In this document: piece by piece, positions 9,881 through 19,694 of the stretch
How positions within the stretch are numbered: position 1 is the first letter of the stretch
Layout: the number at the start of each line of letters is the position of its first letter
Notes under the pieces: model-generated
Told to the model about the DNA's origin: nothing
Database searches by the model: none
Seen by the model: only the letters and a program-made list of their open reading frames with translations
NCBI RefSeq assembly: GCF_001666835.1
Contig: NZ_LZJF01000155.1
Location: 1-59,589, forward strand
Origin: Mycobacterium sp. E3251
GTDB lineage: Bacteria > Actinomycetota > Actinomycetes > Mycobacteriales > Mycobacteriaceae
Length of the DNA stretch: 59,589 nucleotides
Direction: 5' to 3'
Position numbers and translations under genes: made by a program

Positions 9881-11875
9881 GTGTCCAAACTTTCAACCGC
9901 AGCGCGTCGGTTGCTAATTGGCCGGCCGTTTCGCAGCGACCGGCTGAGTCACACCCTGCTGCCCAAGCGGATCGCCTTGCCGGTGTTCGCCTCCGACGCG
10001 TTGTCATCGGTGGCGTACGCGCCCGAAGAGGTCTTCCTGATGCTCTCGGTGGCCGGCCTGTCCGCGTACGCGTTGACGCCCTGGATCGGTCTCGCCGTGG
10101 CCGCGGTGATGTTGGTCGTGGTGGCCAGCTACCGGCAGAACGTGCACGCCTACCCGTCGGGCGGCGGCGACTTCGAGGTGGTCACCACCAACCTCGGTGA
10201 CACCGCAGGCCTGGTGGTCGCGAGCGCCCTGATGGTGGATTACGTTCTGACTGTTGCCGTTTCGACGGCGTCGGCGATGTCTAACATCGGCTCCGCCATC
10301 CCGCTGGTGGCCCAGCACAAGGTGTGGTTCTGCGTGGCCGCGATCCTGCTGGTGATGGCGTTGAACCTGCGCGGCATCCGGGAGTCCGGGGTGGCGTTCG
10401 CCATTCCGACCTACGCGTTCATCATCGGCGTCTTCATCATGATCGGCTGGGGCCTGTTCCGGATCTTCGTGCTGGGCAACCCGCTGCGCGCGGAGTCGGC
10501 CGGCTTCCAGATGCACGCCGAGCACGGCCAGGTCGTCGGCTTCGCACTGGCATTCCTGGTGGCGCGGTCCTTCTCCTCGGGCTGCGCGGCGCTGACCGGT
10601 GTGGAGGCCATCAGCAATGGCGTCCCGGCTTTCGAGAAGCCCAAGTCGCGCAACGCGGCGACGACGTTGCTGATGCTGGGGGCGATCGCGGTGGCCCTGC
10701 TGATGGGCATCATCGTGCTGGCCCAGCAGATCCGCGTCCAGCTGGTCGAGGATCCCGCCACGCAACTGGCCGGCGCCCCGCCGGGCTACTACCAGAAAAC
10801 CCTGGTCACCCAGCTGGCGGAAACGGTGTTCGGCAGCTTCCACATCGGCTTCCTGCTGATCGCCACGGTGACCGCGCTCATCCTGGTGCTGGCAGCCAAC
10901 ACCGCGTTCAACGGCTTCCCGGTGCTCGGCTCGGTGCTGGCGCAGCACAGTTACCTGCCGCGCCAGCTGCACACCCGCGGGGACCGGTTGGCGTTCTCCA
11001 ACGGGATCCTGTTCCTGTCCGGTGCGGCGCTGCTGGCGATCATCGCGTTCCGCGCCGAGGTCACCGCCCTGATCCAGCTGTACATCGTGGGCGTGTTCAT
11101 TTCGTTCACCCTGAGCCAGATCGGCATGGTGCGGCACTGGACTCGATTGCTGCGCACCGAGACCGATCCGCGGGCGCGGCGCAAGATGATGCGCTCCCGG
11201 GTCGTCAATACCGTCGGATTGCTCTCCACCGGCGCGGTTTTGTTGGTCGTCCTGGTGACGAAGTTCGTCGCCGGCGCGTGGATCGCGCTTTTCGCCATGG
11301 GCTTGCTGTTCGGGATGATGAAGATGATCCACCGCCACTACGGCACCGTCAGCCGGGAACTGGAGGAGCAGGCCGCCGCCCAGCACGATGTGGTGTTGCC
11401 CAGCCGCAATCACGCGCTGGTGCTGGTGTCCAAGCTGCATCTCCCGACGCTGCGCGCGCTGGCCTACGCCAGGGCGACGCGCCCCGATGCGCTCGAGGCG
11501 CTCACGGTCAGCGTGGACGACGGGGAAACCCGCGAGTTGGTGCACCAGTGGGAGGAAAGCGACATCAGCGTGCCGCTGAAGGTCATCGCCTCGCCGTATC
11601 GCGAAATCACCCGGCCCATACTGGATTACGTCAAGCGCGTCAGCAAGGAATCGCCGCGCACCGTCGTCACCGTGTTCATTCCCGAGTACGTGGTGGGCCA
11701 TTGGTGGGAGCAGGTGTTGCACAACCAGAGCGCGCTGCGGCTCAAGGGCCGGCTGTTGTTCATGCCCAACGTGATGGTGACTTCTGTTCCGTGGCAACTG
11801 AATTCGTCGGAACGGCTGCAGACGCTGCAGCACCACGTGGCCCCGGGGGACACTCGTCGGGGAATCTTCGATTGA
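9881..11875 (+). CDS. APC-superfamily permease with cytosolic C-terminal domain
   Basis: 664-residue transporter with about 12 transmembrane helices up to residue 470, then a roughly 190-residue soluble domain resembling a UspA-like sensor (from SRNHALVLVSKLHLPTLRAL). The helix-1 signature LPVFASDALSSVAYAPEEVF is typical of this branch. The substrate is unknown; the divergent neighbours ceoBC make K+ or an amino acid linked to K+ plausible. GTG at 9881 is preferred over a TTG 21 bases upstream. Its stop overlaps the TTG start of the next gene by four bases. Matches Rv2690c. Confidence 0.9.
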   Translation: MSKLSTAARRLLIGRPFRSDRLSHTLLPKRIALPVFASDALSSVAYAPEEVFLMLSVAGLSAYALTPWIGLAVAAVMLVVVASYRQNVHAYPSGGGDFEVVTTNLGDTAGLVVASALMVDYVLTVAVSTASAMSNIGSAIPLVAQHKVWFCVAAILLVMALNLRGIRESGVAFAIPTYAFIIGVFIMIGWGLFRIFVLGNPLRAESAGFQMHAEHGQVVGFALAFLVARSFSSGCAALTGVEAISNGVPAFEKPKSRNAATTLLMLGAIAVALLMGIIVLAQQIRVQLVEDPATQLAGAPPGYYQKTLVTQLAETVFGSFHIGFLLIATVTALILVLAANTAFNGFPVLGSVLAQHSYLPRQLHTRGDRLAFSNGILFLSGAALLAIIAFRAEVTALIQLYIVGVFISFTLSQIGMVRHWTRLLRTETDPRARRKMMRSRVVNTVGLLSTGAVLLVVLVTKFVAGAWIALFAMGLLFGMMKMIHRHYGTVSRELEEQAAAQHDVVLPSRNHALVLVSKLHLPTLRALAYARATRPDALEALTVSVDDGETRELVHQWEESDISVPLKVIASPYREITRPILDYVKRVSKESPRTVVTVFIPEYVVGHWWEQVLHNQSALRLKGRLLFMPNVMVTSVPWQLNSSERLQTLQHHVAPGDTRRGIFD

Positions 11876-13104
11876 CCCGCGAATCCCCCCGCGCACCCGC
11901 CGCGGTGGCGCCCCCGCACGAGGAGCTGACGTTGGTCACCGGCGCCCCGGCGAACGGCGGCAGCTGCGTGGCGCACCACGAGGGACGCGTGGTGTTCGTC
12001 CGCTACGCGTTGCCGGGTGAGCGGGTGCGGGTCCGGGTCACCGCCGACCGTGGATCTTATTGGCACGCCGAGGTTGTCGAGGTGCTCGAGCCTTCGGCCG
12101 ACCGCGTCGAGTCGCTGTGCCCGATCGCCGGGGTGGATGGCGCCGGGTGCTGTGACTTGGCGTTCGCCGCCCCGGAGGCGGCCCGCGCGATCAAGGCGCA
12201 AGTGGTGGCCAATCAACTGGAGCGGCTGGGCGGACACCGCTGGGATGGCGGGGCGGAACCGCTCCCGGGCTCCGGGCCGACGGGTTGGCGCACTCGGGTC
12301 CGGCTCGACGTGGGCGCCGACCGCCGCGCCGGGTTTCACCGGTATCACAGCGACGAGCTGGTGACCGACCTGCGCTGCGCGCAATTGCCGGCCGGCATGC
12401 TCGACGGGATCGCCGAATCCGAGTGGCCGCCGGCCGCTCAGCTGCACGTCGTCGTGGACGACGACGGTGCCCGCCACGTGGTGCGCACGCTGCGGCAGGG
12501 CAAAAAGACCGCGACCAAGGTCGTCGAGGGCAGCTACGAGGCGGTGCAGCGGGTCGACGGCCGCAGCTGGCAGATCCCGGTGACGGCCTTCTGGCAGGCG
12601 CACCGCGGCGCGGCCATCGTGTACAGCCGCCTGGTCGCCGACTGGGCGCAGCCGGACACCGGCGCGACCGCATGGGATCTGTACGGCGGCGCCGGCGTTT
12701 TCGCCGCGGCGCTCGGGGCCGCGGTCGGGGAGTCCGGTCGGGTGCTGAGCGTCGATACCTCGCGCGCGGCCACCCGCGCCGCCCGGGCGGCGCTGGACGA
12801 CCTGCCGCAGGTGCAGGTCGTCACCGACTCGGTGCGGCGGGTGCTCAACGCGCAGCGATCCAGCGCCTCAACAGCAGATGTGGCGGTGCTGGATCCGCCG
12901 CGTGCGGGGGCCGGGCGCGAAATCGTCGATCTGCTGGCCGCGGCCGGTGTCCCGCGTATAGTGCACATCGGTTGCGAGGCCGCGTCTTTCGCCCGTGACA
13001 TCGGGCTCTACCTCGGCCGCGGCTACGCCGTCGAGAAGATCAAGGTGTTCGATGCGTTCCCGCTCACGCATCACACCGAATGCGTCGCGCTGCTGACCCG
13101 TTAG
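11872..13104 (+). CDS. TRAM-domain RNA (uracil-5-)methyltransferase, RumA/TrmA family
   Basis: 410-residue AdoMet-dependent methyltransferase acting on rRNA or tRNA. An N-terminal TRAM domain (residues 15-75) is followed by an insert carrying cysteines (SLCPIAGVDGAGCC). The Rossmann domain has WDLYGGAGVFAAALG (AdoMet loop), the catalytic loop VLDPPRAGAG and the nucleophilic Cys in IVHIGCEAASFARDI. TTG at 11872 overlaps the permease stop (coupled translation). Which uridine is modified cannot be told. Confidence 0.92.
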   Translation: MTRESPRAPAAVAPPHEELTLVTGAPANGGSCVAHHEGRVVFVRYALPGERVRVRVTADRGSYWHAEVVEVLEPSADRVESLCPIAGVDGAGCCDLAFAAPEAARAIKAQVVANQLERLGGHRWDGGAEPLPGSGPTGWRTRVRLDVGADRRAGFHRYHSDELVTDLRCAQLPAGMLDGIAESEWPPAAQLHVVVDDDGARHVVRTLRQGKKTATKVVEGSYEAVQRVDGRSWQIPVTAFWQAHRGAAIVYSRLVADWAQPDTGATAWDLYGGAGVFAAALGAAVGESGRVLSVDTSRAATRAARAALDDLPQVQVVTDSVRRVLNAQRSSASTADVAVLDPPRAGAGREIVDLLAAAGVPRIVHIGCEAASFARDIGLYLGRGYAVEKIKVFDAFPLTHHTECVALLTR

Positions 13105-13139
13105 CGATTAGAGGAAGGGCGCCGCAGCCGATAGACTCC

Positions 13140-13200
13140 GTCACGGTGTGCCGGGAAGTCTGGTCGGCGATGTCCTTGTCGACCGACCGAGAGGCTTAGG
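13140..13200 (+). promoter_or_regulatory. Candidate structured leader upstream of the K+/H+ antiporter
   Basis: The 160-base gap before the antiporter gene contains a helix GGTCGG (13162-13167) pairing with CCGACC (13183-13188), preceded by GTGCCGGGAAGTC and followed by a small hairpin GGC..GCC (13192-13203). The arrangement suggests a folded 5' leader or cis-regulatory RNA. I do not recognise a named riboswitch class with certainty. Confidence 0.4.
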
Positions 13201-13264
13201 TGCCTACCACCGAAGTGCGGGCCGCGCCCGTCGATGTGTCCAGCGGTAGGGGACCGCGGCCATC

Positions 13265-14728
13265 GTGACGGAAACTCTTCGCTACGCGCTGATCATTTTG
13301 TTCTGCAGCGCAGTCGGTTTGGTCGCGGTCCTGGCGAACCGCCTCACCGAACGGGTGAAGATCCCGGTGCCCCTGCTCGTGCTGGTCGGGGCCGCCGTGG
13401 CGGTGCACGCGGTGCCGGCGGTGCAGTCTCCGTCCGAGCCGACCGTCGAGCGGGTGATCACCATCGCGCTGGTGTTGGTGTTGTTCGACGGCGGCATGCA
13501 CATCGGACCATCGCGGTTCCGCGCGGCGGTCGTCCCGATCCTGTCGTTGGGCGTGGTGGGAACCGCCCTCACCGCCGCTGGGGCGGCGCTGGTGGTGCAC
13601 TACGCATTCGGGATCGGCTGGTTCCCCGCGGTACTCGTCGCCACGGCGGTGGCCCCTACCGATCCGGCCGTGGTCTTCTCCGTCCTGGGCAAACGCGAGA
13701 TCAGGGGGCGCAGCAGCACCATCCTCGAGGGCGAGTCCGGCGCCAACGACCCGGTCGGCATCTCCCTGATGTCCAGCCTGATCGCCGCCGGTGGCCTCAG
13801 TGCGGCCGGATTCGCCGATGTGGGAACGCAATTCGCTCTCCAGATGGTGGTCGGACTGGCCGTCGGGGTGATCGGCGGCCGGGCCCTGCTCGTCTTCATG
13901 CGCCGGGTCGCCCTGCCGAGCGAGGGCCTCTACTCGCTGCGCACGCTGGCGTCGTGCCTGATGCTGTACGGCATCGCCACGCTCGCGCACGGCTCGGGTT
14001 TCCTGGCCGTATTCGTCGCCGGCATCGTGATCGGCGACGCCCGCGCGCCGTACAAGCCGGAGATCAAGCGGTTCCACGCCGCCCTGGCCGGTCTGGCCGA
14101 AATCGTCGCGTTCGCGTTCCTCGGGCTGACCGTCGACATCAACGTGCTCGCCCATCCGGAGGTGTGGATTCCCGGCGTCGCCCTCGGTGTCGCGCTGACA
14201 TTGGTGATCCGGCCGCTGGCGGTGGGCTCCTGCCTGGTTCCCGTCCGGCTGCAGCGAAACGAACGCATCTTCATCATGTTCGCCGGGCTCAAGGGCGCGG
14301 TGCCGATCCTGCTGGGCGAGTTGCTGCGCGCCGCGCACGTCCCCGACGCCGAACGCCTCTACGGCATCGTGGTCGTGGTCGTGATCTTCTCGGTGCTGGT
14401 GCAGGGCAGCTCGGTGCCCGGCGTCGCGAACCTGCTGCGGCTGCCCATGCGGACCGTGGAGACCCAGCCTTGGGAGATCGGCGTCCGGCTGGCGGACGAA
14501 CCGCACGGGGCCCATCGCTTCAGCGTTGCGAAGGGGTCCGCCGCGGAGGGCTACACGGTCGAGGGGCTCGGTGACCGGGTCGGCGACATCTGGGTGAGCA
14601 TCGTGGTTCGCACCACCGGTCTGGTCCCGGTCCGCGGCGACACCAAACTTCAGGCCGGCGACGAGGTCGTCATCCTGGCGGATCCCGAACTCCACGACAC
14701 CCTGGCCGAGCTGTTCGGGCCCGCGTAG
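13265..14728 (+). CDS. CPA1-type K+/H+ (or Na+/H+) antiporter with RCK_C domain
   Basis: 487-residue monovalent cation/proton antiporter with about 12 helices. The ion-binding segment VLVLFDGGMHIG and the motif ATAVAPTDPAVVFSVLG with GESGANDPVGI are diagnostic for the NhaP/CvrA group. The last 80 residues (from HRFSVAKGSAAEGYTVEGLG) form a TrkA-C/RCK_C ligand-binding domain, which suggests gating by a nucleotide or ion. GTG at 13265 follows a leader with possible RNA structure. In M. tuberculosis this position is, as I recall, taken by ABC-transporter and arsenite-related genes, so the locus differs between species. Confidence 0.9.
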   Translation: MTETLRYALIILFCSAVGLVAVLANRLTERVKIPVPLLVLVGAAVAVHAVPAVQSPSEPTVERVITIALVLVLFDGGMHIGPSRFRAAVVPILSLGVVGTALTAAGAALVVHYAFGIGWFPAVLVATAVAPTDPAVVFSVLGKREIRGRSSTILEGESGANDPVGISLMSSLIAAGGLSAAGFADVGTQFALQMVVGLAVGVIGGRALLVFMRRVALPSEGLYSLRTLASCLMLYGIATLAHGSGFLAVFVAGIVIGDARAPYKPEIKRFHAALAGLAEIVAFAFLGLTVDINVLAHPEVWIPGVALGVALTLVIRPLAVGSCLVPVRLQRNERIFIMFAGLKGAVPILLGELLRAAHVPDAERLYGIVVVVVIFSVLVQGSSVPGVANLLRLPMRTVETQPWEIGVRLADEPHGAHRFSVAKGSAAEGYTVEGLGDRVGDIWVSIVVRTTGLVPVRGDTKLQAGDEVVILADPELHDTLAELFGPA

Positions 14729-14781
14729 GCCGGCTACCTCGGGTCGCTGCTGTTCCTGCGGTGGCTGCGTAGACTATCGGG

Positions 14782-16695
14782 ATGCTGGAACAGATCCGCG
14801 GGCCCGCTGATCTGCAACACCTGTCCCAACAGCAGCTGCGTGAACTGGCCGCCGAGATTCGTCAGTTCCTGATCCACAAGGTCGCTGCGACCGGGGGACA
14901 CCTCGGGCCCAACCTCGGCGTCGTCGAACTGACGCTGGCGCTGCATCGTGTGTTCGACTCGCCGCACGACCCGATCGTCTTCGACACCGGTCACCAGGCA
15001 TACGTCCACAAGATGCTGACCGGACGCGCGCAGGACTTCGAGAGCCTGCGCAAAAAGGGCGGGCTGTCCGGCTATCCGTCGCGCGCGGAGAGCGAACACG
15101 ACTGGGTCGAGTCCAGCCACGCCAGCGCGGCGCTGTCCTACGCCGACGGCCTGGCCAAGGCGTTCGAGCTGACCGGCCACCGCAACCGGCACGTGGTCGC
15201 CGTGGTCGGCGACGGCGCGCTCACCGGCGGCATGTGCTGGGAGGCGCTGAACAACATCGCGGCGTCGAAGCGGCCGGTGATCATTGTGGTCAACGACAAC
15301 GGCCGCAGCTACGCACCGACGATCGGCGGCGTCGCCGACCATCTGGCCACTCTGCGGCTGCAGCCGGCCTACGAGCAGGCCCTGGAGAAGGGCCGCGACG
15401 CGGTGCGCTCGCTGCCGTTCTTCGGCGAGCTCGCCTACCGGTTCATGCACAGTGTCAAGGCCGGCATCAAGGACTCCCTGTCCCCGCAGCTGCTGTTCAC
15501 CGACCTCGGCCTGAAGTACGTGGGGCCGGTCGACGGACACGACGAACGCGCCGTGGAGATGGCCTTGCGCCACGCGCGTGGCTTCGGCCGGCCGGTGATC
15601 GTGCACGTCGTCACCCGCAAGGGCATGGGTTTCGGTCCCGCGGAGGACGACGAGGCCGAGCAGATGCATTCCTGCGGCGTCATCGATCCGGTCACCGGCC
15701 AGGCCACCAAGGTCGCCGGTCCCGGTTGGACCGCCACCTTCTCCGACGCGCTGATCGGCTACGCGAAAAAGCGCCGCGACATCGTGGCCATCACCGCGGC
15801 GATGCCCGGCCCGACGGGGCTGAGCGCCTTCGGGCAACAGTTCCCGGATCGCCTCTTCGACGTCGGCATCGCCGAGCAGCACGCGCTGACGTCGGCGGCC
15901 GGCCTGGCGATGGGCGGCATGCACCCGGTGGTGGCCATCTATTCGACGTTCCTCAACCGGGCCTTCGACCAGATCATGATGGACGTGGCGCTGCACAAGC
16001 TGCCCGTCACCATGGTGCTCGACCGGGCCGGGATCACGGGTTCGGACGGCGCCAGCCACAACGGCATGTGGGACATGTCGATGCTGGGCATCGTGCCCGG
16101 CATGCGGGTCGCCGCGCCCCGCGACGCCACCCGGTTACGCGAGGAACTCGGCGAGGCGCTTGACGTCAATGACGGGCCGACGGCGCTCCGCTTCCCCAAA
16201 GGCGATGTGGGCGAAGACATTCCGGCGCTCGAGCGACGCTCGGGTGTGGACGTGCTCGCGCTGCCGGCCGCCGGACTCAACCACGACGTGCTCCTGGTGG
16301 GCGTCGGCGCGTTCGTCCCGATGGCGCTCGAGGTCGCCAAGCGGCTGCACAACCAGGGGATCGGCGTGACGGTGATCGACCCGCGTTGGGTGCTGCCGGT
16401 GTCCGAGGCTGTCATCGAGCTCGCCGCGCAGCACAAGCTGGTCGTCACGTGCGAGGACAACGGTGTCAACGGCGGCATCGGGTCGGCGGTGTCCGCGGCT
16501 CTGCGGCGCGCGGAGATCGACGTGCCGTGCCGCGACGTCGGCTTGCCGCAGCGGTTCTACGAGCACGCCTCGCGGGGAGAGCTGCTGGCCGACCTGGGGC
16601 TCACCGATCAGGACGTGGCCCGCCGCATCACGGGGTGGGTCGCCGCGCTGGGTAACGCCGTCACCGAAGCCGAGATCCGCGAGCACCTCGACTAG
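14782..16695 (+). CDS. dxs: 1-deoxy-D-xylulose-5-phosphate synthase Dxs
   Basis: First enzyme of the MEP isoprenoid pathway: condenses pyruvate and glyceraldehyde-3-phosphate with thiamine diphosphate. In 637 residues the N-terminal [12 protein letters not shown] and the TPP/Mg motif [16 protein letters not shown] (from about 143) are followed by the pyrimidine-binding domain with the conserved Glu in [15 protein letters not shown] (about 365) and a C-terminal transketolase domain ([12 protein letters not shown]). Convergent with rnd, overlapping its end by four bases. Confidence 0.97.
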   Translation: MLEQIRGPADLQHLSQQQLRELAAEIRQFLIHKVAATGGHLGPNLGVVELTLALHRVFDSPHDPIVFDTGHQAYVHKMLTGRAQDFESLRKKGGLSGYPSRAESEHDWVESSHASAALSYADGLAKAFELTGHRNRHVVAVVGDGALTGGMCWEALNNIAASKRPVIIVVNDNGRSYAPTIGGVADHLATLRLQPAYEQALEKGRDAVRSLPFFGELAYRFMHSVKAGIKDSLSPQLLFTDLGLKYVGPVDGHDERAVEMALRHARGFGRPVIVHVVTRKGMGFGPAEDDEAEQMHSCGVIDPVTGQATKVAGPGWTATFSDALIGYAKKRRDIVAITAAMPGPTGLSAFGQQFPDRLFDVGIAEQHALTSAAGLAMGGMHPVVAIYSTFLNRAFDQIMMDVALHKLPVTMVLDRAGITGSDGASHNGMWDMSMLGIVPGMRVAAPRDATRLREELGEALDVNDGPTALRFPKGDVGEDIPALERRSGVDVLALPAAGLNHDVLLVGVGAFVPMALEVAKRLHNQGIGVTVIDPRWVLPVSEAVIELAAQHKLVVTCEDNGVNGGIGSAVSAALRRAEIDVPCRDVGLPQRFYEHASRGELLADLGLTDQDVARRITGWVAALGNAVTEAEIREHLD

Positions 16696-17990
16696 TCGGT
16701 TTCGGCCTCCGGCTCGTCGGGTGGTTGCAACGCCCGAGCGAGCACGGGATCCACCAATTCGCGCTGCCATGATCGGGCCTGCCCGGCCCGCAGAAACGTA
16801 TCGACGGCCTCCAAAGGGTCGGGGGCGGGCTCCCAGTCCCAGCACAGCCGTCGCACCAGGTCGGGCGAGACCAGGTTCTCGGTGGGGACGTGCACCCGCT
16901 CAGACACCTCGGACAGCGCCGCACGCGCCGCCTCCAGCCGCGCGGCCGCCTCCGGTTTGCGCCTGCTCCACCGCGCCGCCGGCGGTGGCCCGTTCGGCGC
17001 TTCGGCATCGACGGGCGGGTTCTTGGTTTGCCGCGCCGCCTCCAGCGCACCCAACCACGTGGCGGCGCTGCGACGCTGATTGCGCCCACCGAACACCGGC
17101 AAGGCGGTGAGGTCCTCGATGGTCTTCGGGTCGGCGATAGCGGCCTCGATGATGGCCGAGTCCGGCAGGATGCGTCGGGGCGCGATGTCGCGGCGCTCGG
17201 CGATGCGGTCGCGCGTCAACCACAGCTCGCGGACCGCCGCCAGGCCGCGCTGGTCGCGCACCCGATGGATCCCCGACGTCCGCCGCCACCGGTCCCGCCG
17301 CGTCGCCGCGCTGGGCTCCTTGGCGCCCGCCACCCGTAGGTAATCGAATTCCTCTGCGGCCCAACCGGTTTTGCGTTGCTCGGCCAGCACGTCGGCGATC
17401 GCGGCTCGCAGTTCAATGAGCAGTTCCACATCCAGCGCCGCGTAATTGAGCCATTCGCTCGGCAGCGGGCGTTTGGACCAATCGGCCGCACCATGCCCCT
17501 TGGCCAACCCGGACCCGAGCAGCCGCTCCACCATGGTCGCGAGGTTCACCCGCTCGAAGCCGGCCAGCCGCCCCGCGAGCTCGGTGTCGTACAGCGCGGG
17601 CGGCCGCAGGCCGACCTCCGCGAGGCAGGGCAGGTCCTGGTCGGCCGAATGCAGGATCCATTCGTCGTCGCTGAGCACCTCGGCAACGGGCCGCAGTGCC
17701 TCGAGCGGGTCGGCGCCGTGGCTGACGGGGTCGATGAGCACCGTGCCCGCGCCGGCCCGCCGGATCTGAATCAGGTAGGCCCGGTTGGAGTACCGGAAAC
17801 CCGACGCCCGCTCGGCGTCCACCGCAAACGGTCCGCGACCGCTGTCCAGGAACTCCGCCGCCTCCTGGATCTGGCGGACGGTCACCGAGAGGTCCGGAAT
17901 CCCTTCGGCCGGGTGCAGCAGGGGCGTCGGCGCGGGTTCGATGTCTTCGGGTGCCGCGCTGCCGGCCCCATGGGCCGCCGGTTCGCACAT
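16692..17990 (-). CDS. rnd: Ribonuclease D-like 3'-5' exonuclease with HRDC domain
   Basis: 432-residue DEDDy exonuclease. Metal ligands are visible in [11 protein letters not shown] (Exo I), [11 protein letters not shown] (Exo II) and [12 protein letters not shown] (Exo III with Tyr and Asp). An HRDC domain follows at about residues 220-300 (REPRLG-type helices around [20 protein letters not shown]). Processes tRNA or other RNA 3' ends. Residues 330-370 are Pro/Ala-rich. ATG at 17990; the DUF3000 gene ends two bases upstream, so the two are transcribed together. Confidence 0.9.
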   Translation of the reverse strand: MCEPAAHGAGSAAPEDIEPAPTPLLHPAEGIPDLSVTVRQIQEAAEFLDSGRGPFAVDAERASGFRYSNRAYLIQIRRAGAGTVLIDPVSHGADPLEALRPVAEVLSDDEWILHSADQDLPCLAEVGLRPPALYDTELAGRLAGFERVNLATMVERLLGSGLAKGHGAADWSKRPLPSEWLNYAALDVELLIELRAAIADVLAEQRKTGWAAEEFDYLRVAGAKEPSAATRRDRWRRTSGIHRVRDQRGLAAVRELWLTRDRIAERRDIAPRRILPDSAIIEAAIADPKTIEDLTALPVFGGRNQRRSAATWLGALEAARQTKNPPVDAEAPNGPPPAARWSRRKPEAAARLEAARAALSEVSERVHVPTENLVSPDLVRRLCWDWEPAPDPLEAVDTFLRAGQARSWQRELVDPVLARALQPPDEPEAETD

Positions 17991-17991
17991 G

Positions 17992-18627
17992 TCAGGCGCG
18001 TGACCGCGAGCTCAGATCGGTGACGCCCGTCGGCGGGAGACCCGCCGCGTGTTCCAGTACCTCGCAGAAGGCCTCGACATGGACGCCGACCTGCGGCGTG
18101 GTCGCCGTCCACGACGCCCGCAGCTCCAACTGGTGGGCGCGCGGCGGCCCCGAGATGTCGCCGTAGCGCACCGAGGTGGTGGCGGTGACCGTGCCGCCGA
18201 GGGCGGTGACCTGCTCCATCCGAGACTCCAGCGCGTCGACCAGCCAGCTCCACGCCACCTCCGGCAGCAGGGGGTCGACGGCCTCGCTGGGATCGAGGTC
18301 GGCCTGGATGTAGGCGACCAGGCGGATGGTGCCGTCCCACGCGTCGGCGCCTTCCGGGTCGTACAGCAGGATCAGGCGGCCGAAGGCGTCGCCGTCGGAT
18401 CGCTCGGGCACGATTTCGCGGTCGGGATGCTTGACCTCGGCCCCCAGCGCGTAGCTGTAGGGCGCCAGGCGTTGCGGCGGGCGAATGGGGCCCAGCTCGA
18501 TTTCCGCTCGGACGGTGACGCCGTTCATCGCCGCTACCGCCTCGCGGAATGGCTCCGGTTCAGCTGAGGTCACTTGGCGCCGCTCCTGTTCATCCCGGCC
18601 ACTCTGCGTCGGCGCGGCGTACGTCAT
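17992..18627 (-). CDS. DUF3000 family protein
   Basis: 211-residue soluble protein confined to actinobacteria; function unknown. Recognisable segments are IELGPIRPPQRLAPYSYALG and LEVAWSWLVDALE-like helices near residue 130. The frame is open to 18759, but the ATG at 18627 has a strong ribosome-binding site (GGAGG region) and gives the length of Rv2680. Same strand as rnd, two bases apart. Confidence 0.86.
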   Translation of the reverse strand: MTYAAPTQSGRDEQERRQVTSAEPEPFREAVAAMNGVTVRAEIELGPIRPPQRLAPYSYALGAEVKHPDREIVPERSDGDAFGRLILLYDPEGADAWDGTIRLVAYIQADLDPSEAVDPLLPEVAWSWLVDALESRMEQVTALGGTVTATTSVRYGDISGPPRAHQLELRASWTATTPQVGVHVEAFCEVLEHAAGLPPTGVTDLSSRSRA

Positions 18628-18654
18628 GAGCGCCGCTCCTCCACATCGCTGCCA

Positions 18655-18703
18655 TCCCCCACAAGCGGGTGGGGGAACCTCCCACTCGAGGGGGCGTGCC
18701 CCC
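18655..18703. repeat. Tandem G/C hairpins in the intergenic region before DUF3000
   Basis: TCCCCCAC (18655-18662) pairs with GTGGGGGA (18669-18676) around AAGCGG. A second stem, GGGGGC (18690-18695) with GCCCCC (18698-18703), follows. The two halves can also pair with each other. There is no T tract, so it is not a textbook terminator. It resembles the REP-like palindromes found between genes in non-tuberculous mycobacteria. The surrounding 198-base gap holds no other feature I can see. Confidence 0.6.
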
Positions 18704-18825
18704 ACTGCATCGTCGCGGTACGGGTCACAGCGTCCGACGGTAGACCTATCGGCCGACACGCGGAACCAGGCGCGCCGACCGCTACCAACCCGTTACCCGA
18801 CCCCATGGGCCGGTATCGCCCCTGC

Positions 18826-19647
18826 TCAGGAGGCATTTCCGCCGGTAAATCGGGCCGGCCGCTTCTCGCGGTGCGCGGCCAGCCCTTCCTGAACGTCGGG
18901 ACCGCTGAAGCTCAGGAATTCCAGGCCGAGCGAGGTCTCGAAGGTGGGCGCGAACATGCGGTACCAGGAGTTGAGGCTGTGCTTGGTCCACCGGATGGCG
19001 TTCTGCGCGCCGCGGGCCAGATCCTCGGCGATCCGCGTCGCCGTGGACAGCACGTCGTCGTCGTCGACGCAGGTGGACACCAGGCCGATCCGCTCGGCTT
19101 CCTCGCCGAGCAGCGTCTCGCAGGTGAGCAGGTAGTACTTGGCCTTGGCCATGCCGACCAGCAGCGGCCAGCAGATCGCGGCGTGATCGCCGGCGGCCAC
19201 GCCCAGCTTGGTGTGCCCGTCGATGAGCTTCGCGGTGCGGCCCGCCACCGAGACGTCGGCGAGCAGGGCCACCACCAGCCCCGCCCCGACGGCCGGGCCC
19301 CGGATCGCCGAGACGACGGGTTTGTCGAAGTTGACCATGTTGAGCACCAGGTCGCGCGCCTCCCGCATGATGCGCATGCGGCCCTCGTAGTCGCCGATGG
19401 TTTCGGCGATCAGGTCGAAGCTGCCGCCGGAGGAGAAGGCCTTGCCCTCGCCGCGGACCAGCACGACGCGCACGTCGGGGTCGCGGGCGATCGCCGGCCA
19501 GATGTCGGCCAGGTCCCGGTGCATCTGCGGCCCGACCGAATTGAGGCCCGGGGCGTCGAGAACCAGCGTCAGGATGCCGTTGTCGCCGACCTCGCAGCGC
19601 AGGCTGGGGAACTCGTCGTAATTCACGGGCGGGTGGCTGACTGGCAC
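18826..19647 (-). CDS. echA15: Enoyl-CoA hydratase/isomerase family protein EchA15
   Basis: 273-residue crotonase-fold protein. The oxyanion-hole regions are [13 protein letters not shown] and [19 protein letters not shown]. Acidic catalytic residues of classical hydratases are not clearly placed, so the exact reaction is uncertain. GTG at 19647 ([16 protein letters not shown]) gives the length of Rv2679; the frame remains open to 19695. Divergent from hemE, with 47 bases between starts, suggesting shared promoter DNA. Confidence 0.88.
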   Translation of the reverse strand: MPVSHPPVNYDEFPSLRCEVGDNGILTLVLDAPGLNSVGPQMHRDLADIWPAIARDPDVRVVLVRGEGKAFSSGGSFDLIAETIGDYEGRMRIMREARDLVLNMVNFDKPVVSAIRGPAVGAGLVVALLADVSVAGRTAKLIDGHTKLGVAAGDHAAICWPLLVGMAKAKYYLLTCETLLGEEAERIGLVSTCVDDDDVLSTATRIAEDLARGAQNAIRWTKHSLNSWYRMFAPTFETSLGLEFLSFSGPDVQEGLAAHREKRPARFTGGNAS

Positions 19648-19694
19648 GGTCGTCGATATTACGCAGCAGCACCCTCGTGGCAGCATTGAGGACA

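Noticed and set aside
10004..11896. 630-residue frame on the minus strand across the permease
   Set aside because: His/Gln/Arg-rich shadow of the clear transporter gene on the other strand.
13140..13200. Cobalamin riboswitch upstream of the antiporter
   Set aside because: Only a GGGAA..GGT fragment resembles it; the rest of the B12-box architecture is missing and the gene has no link to cobalamin.
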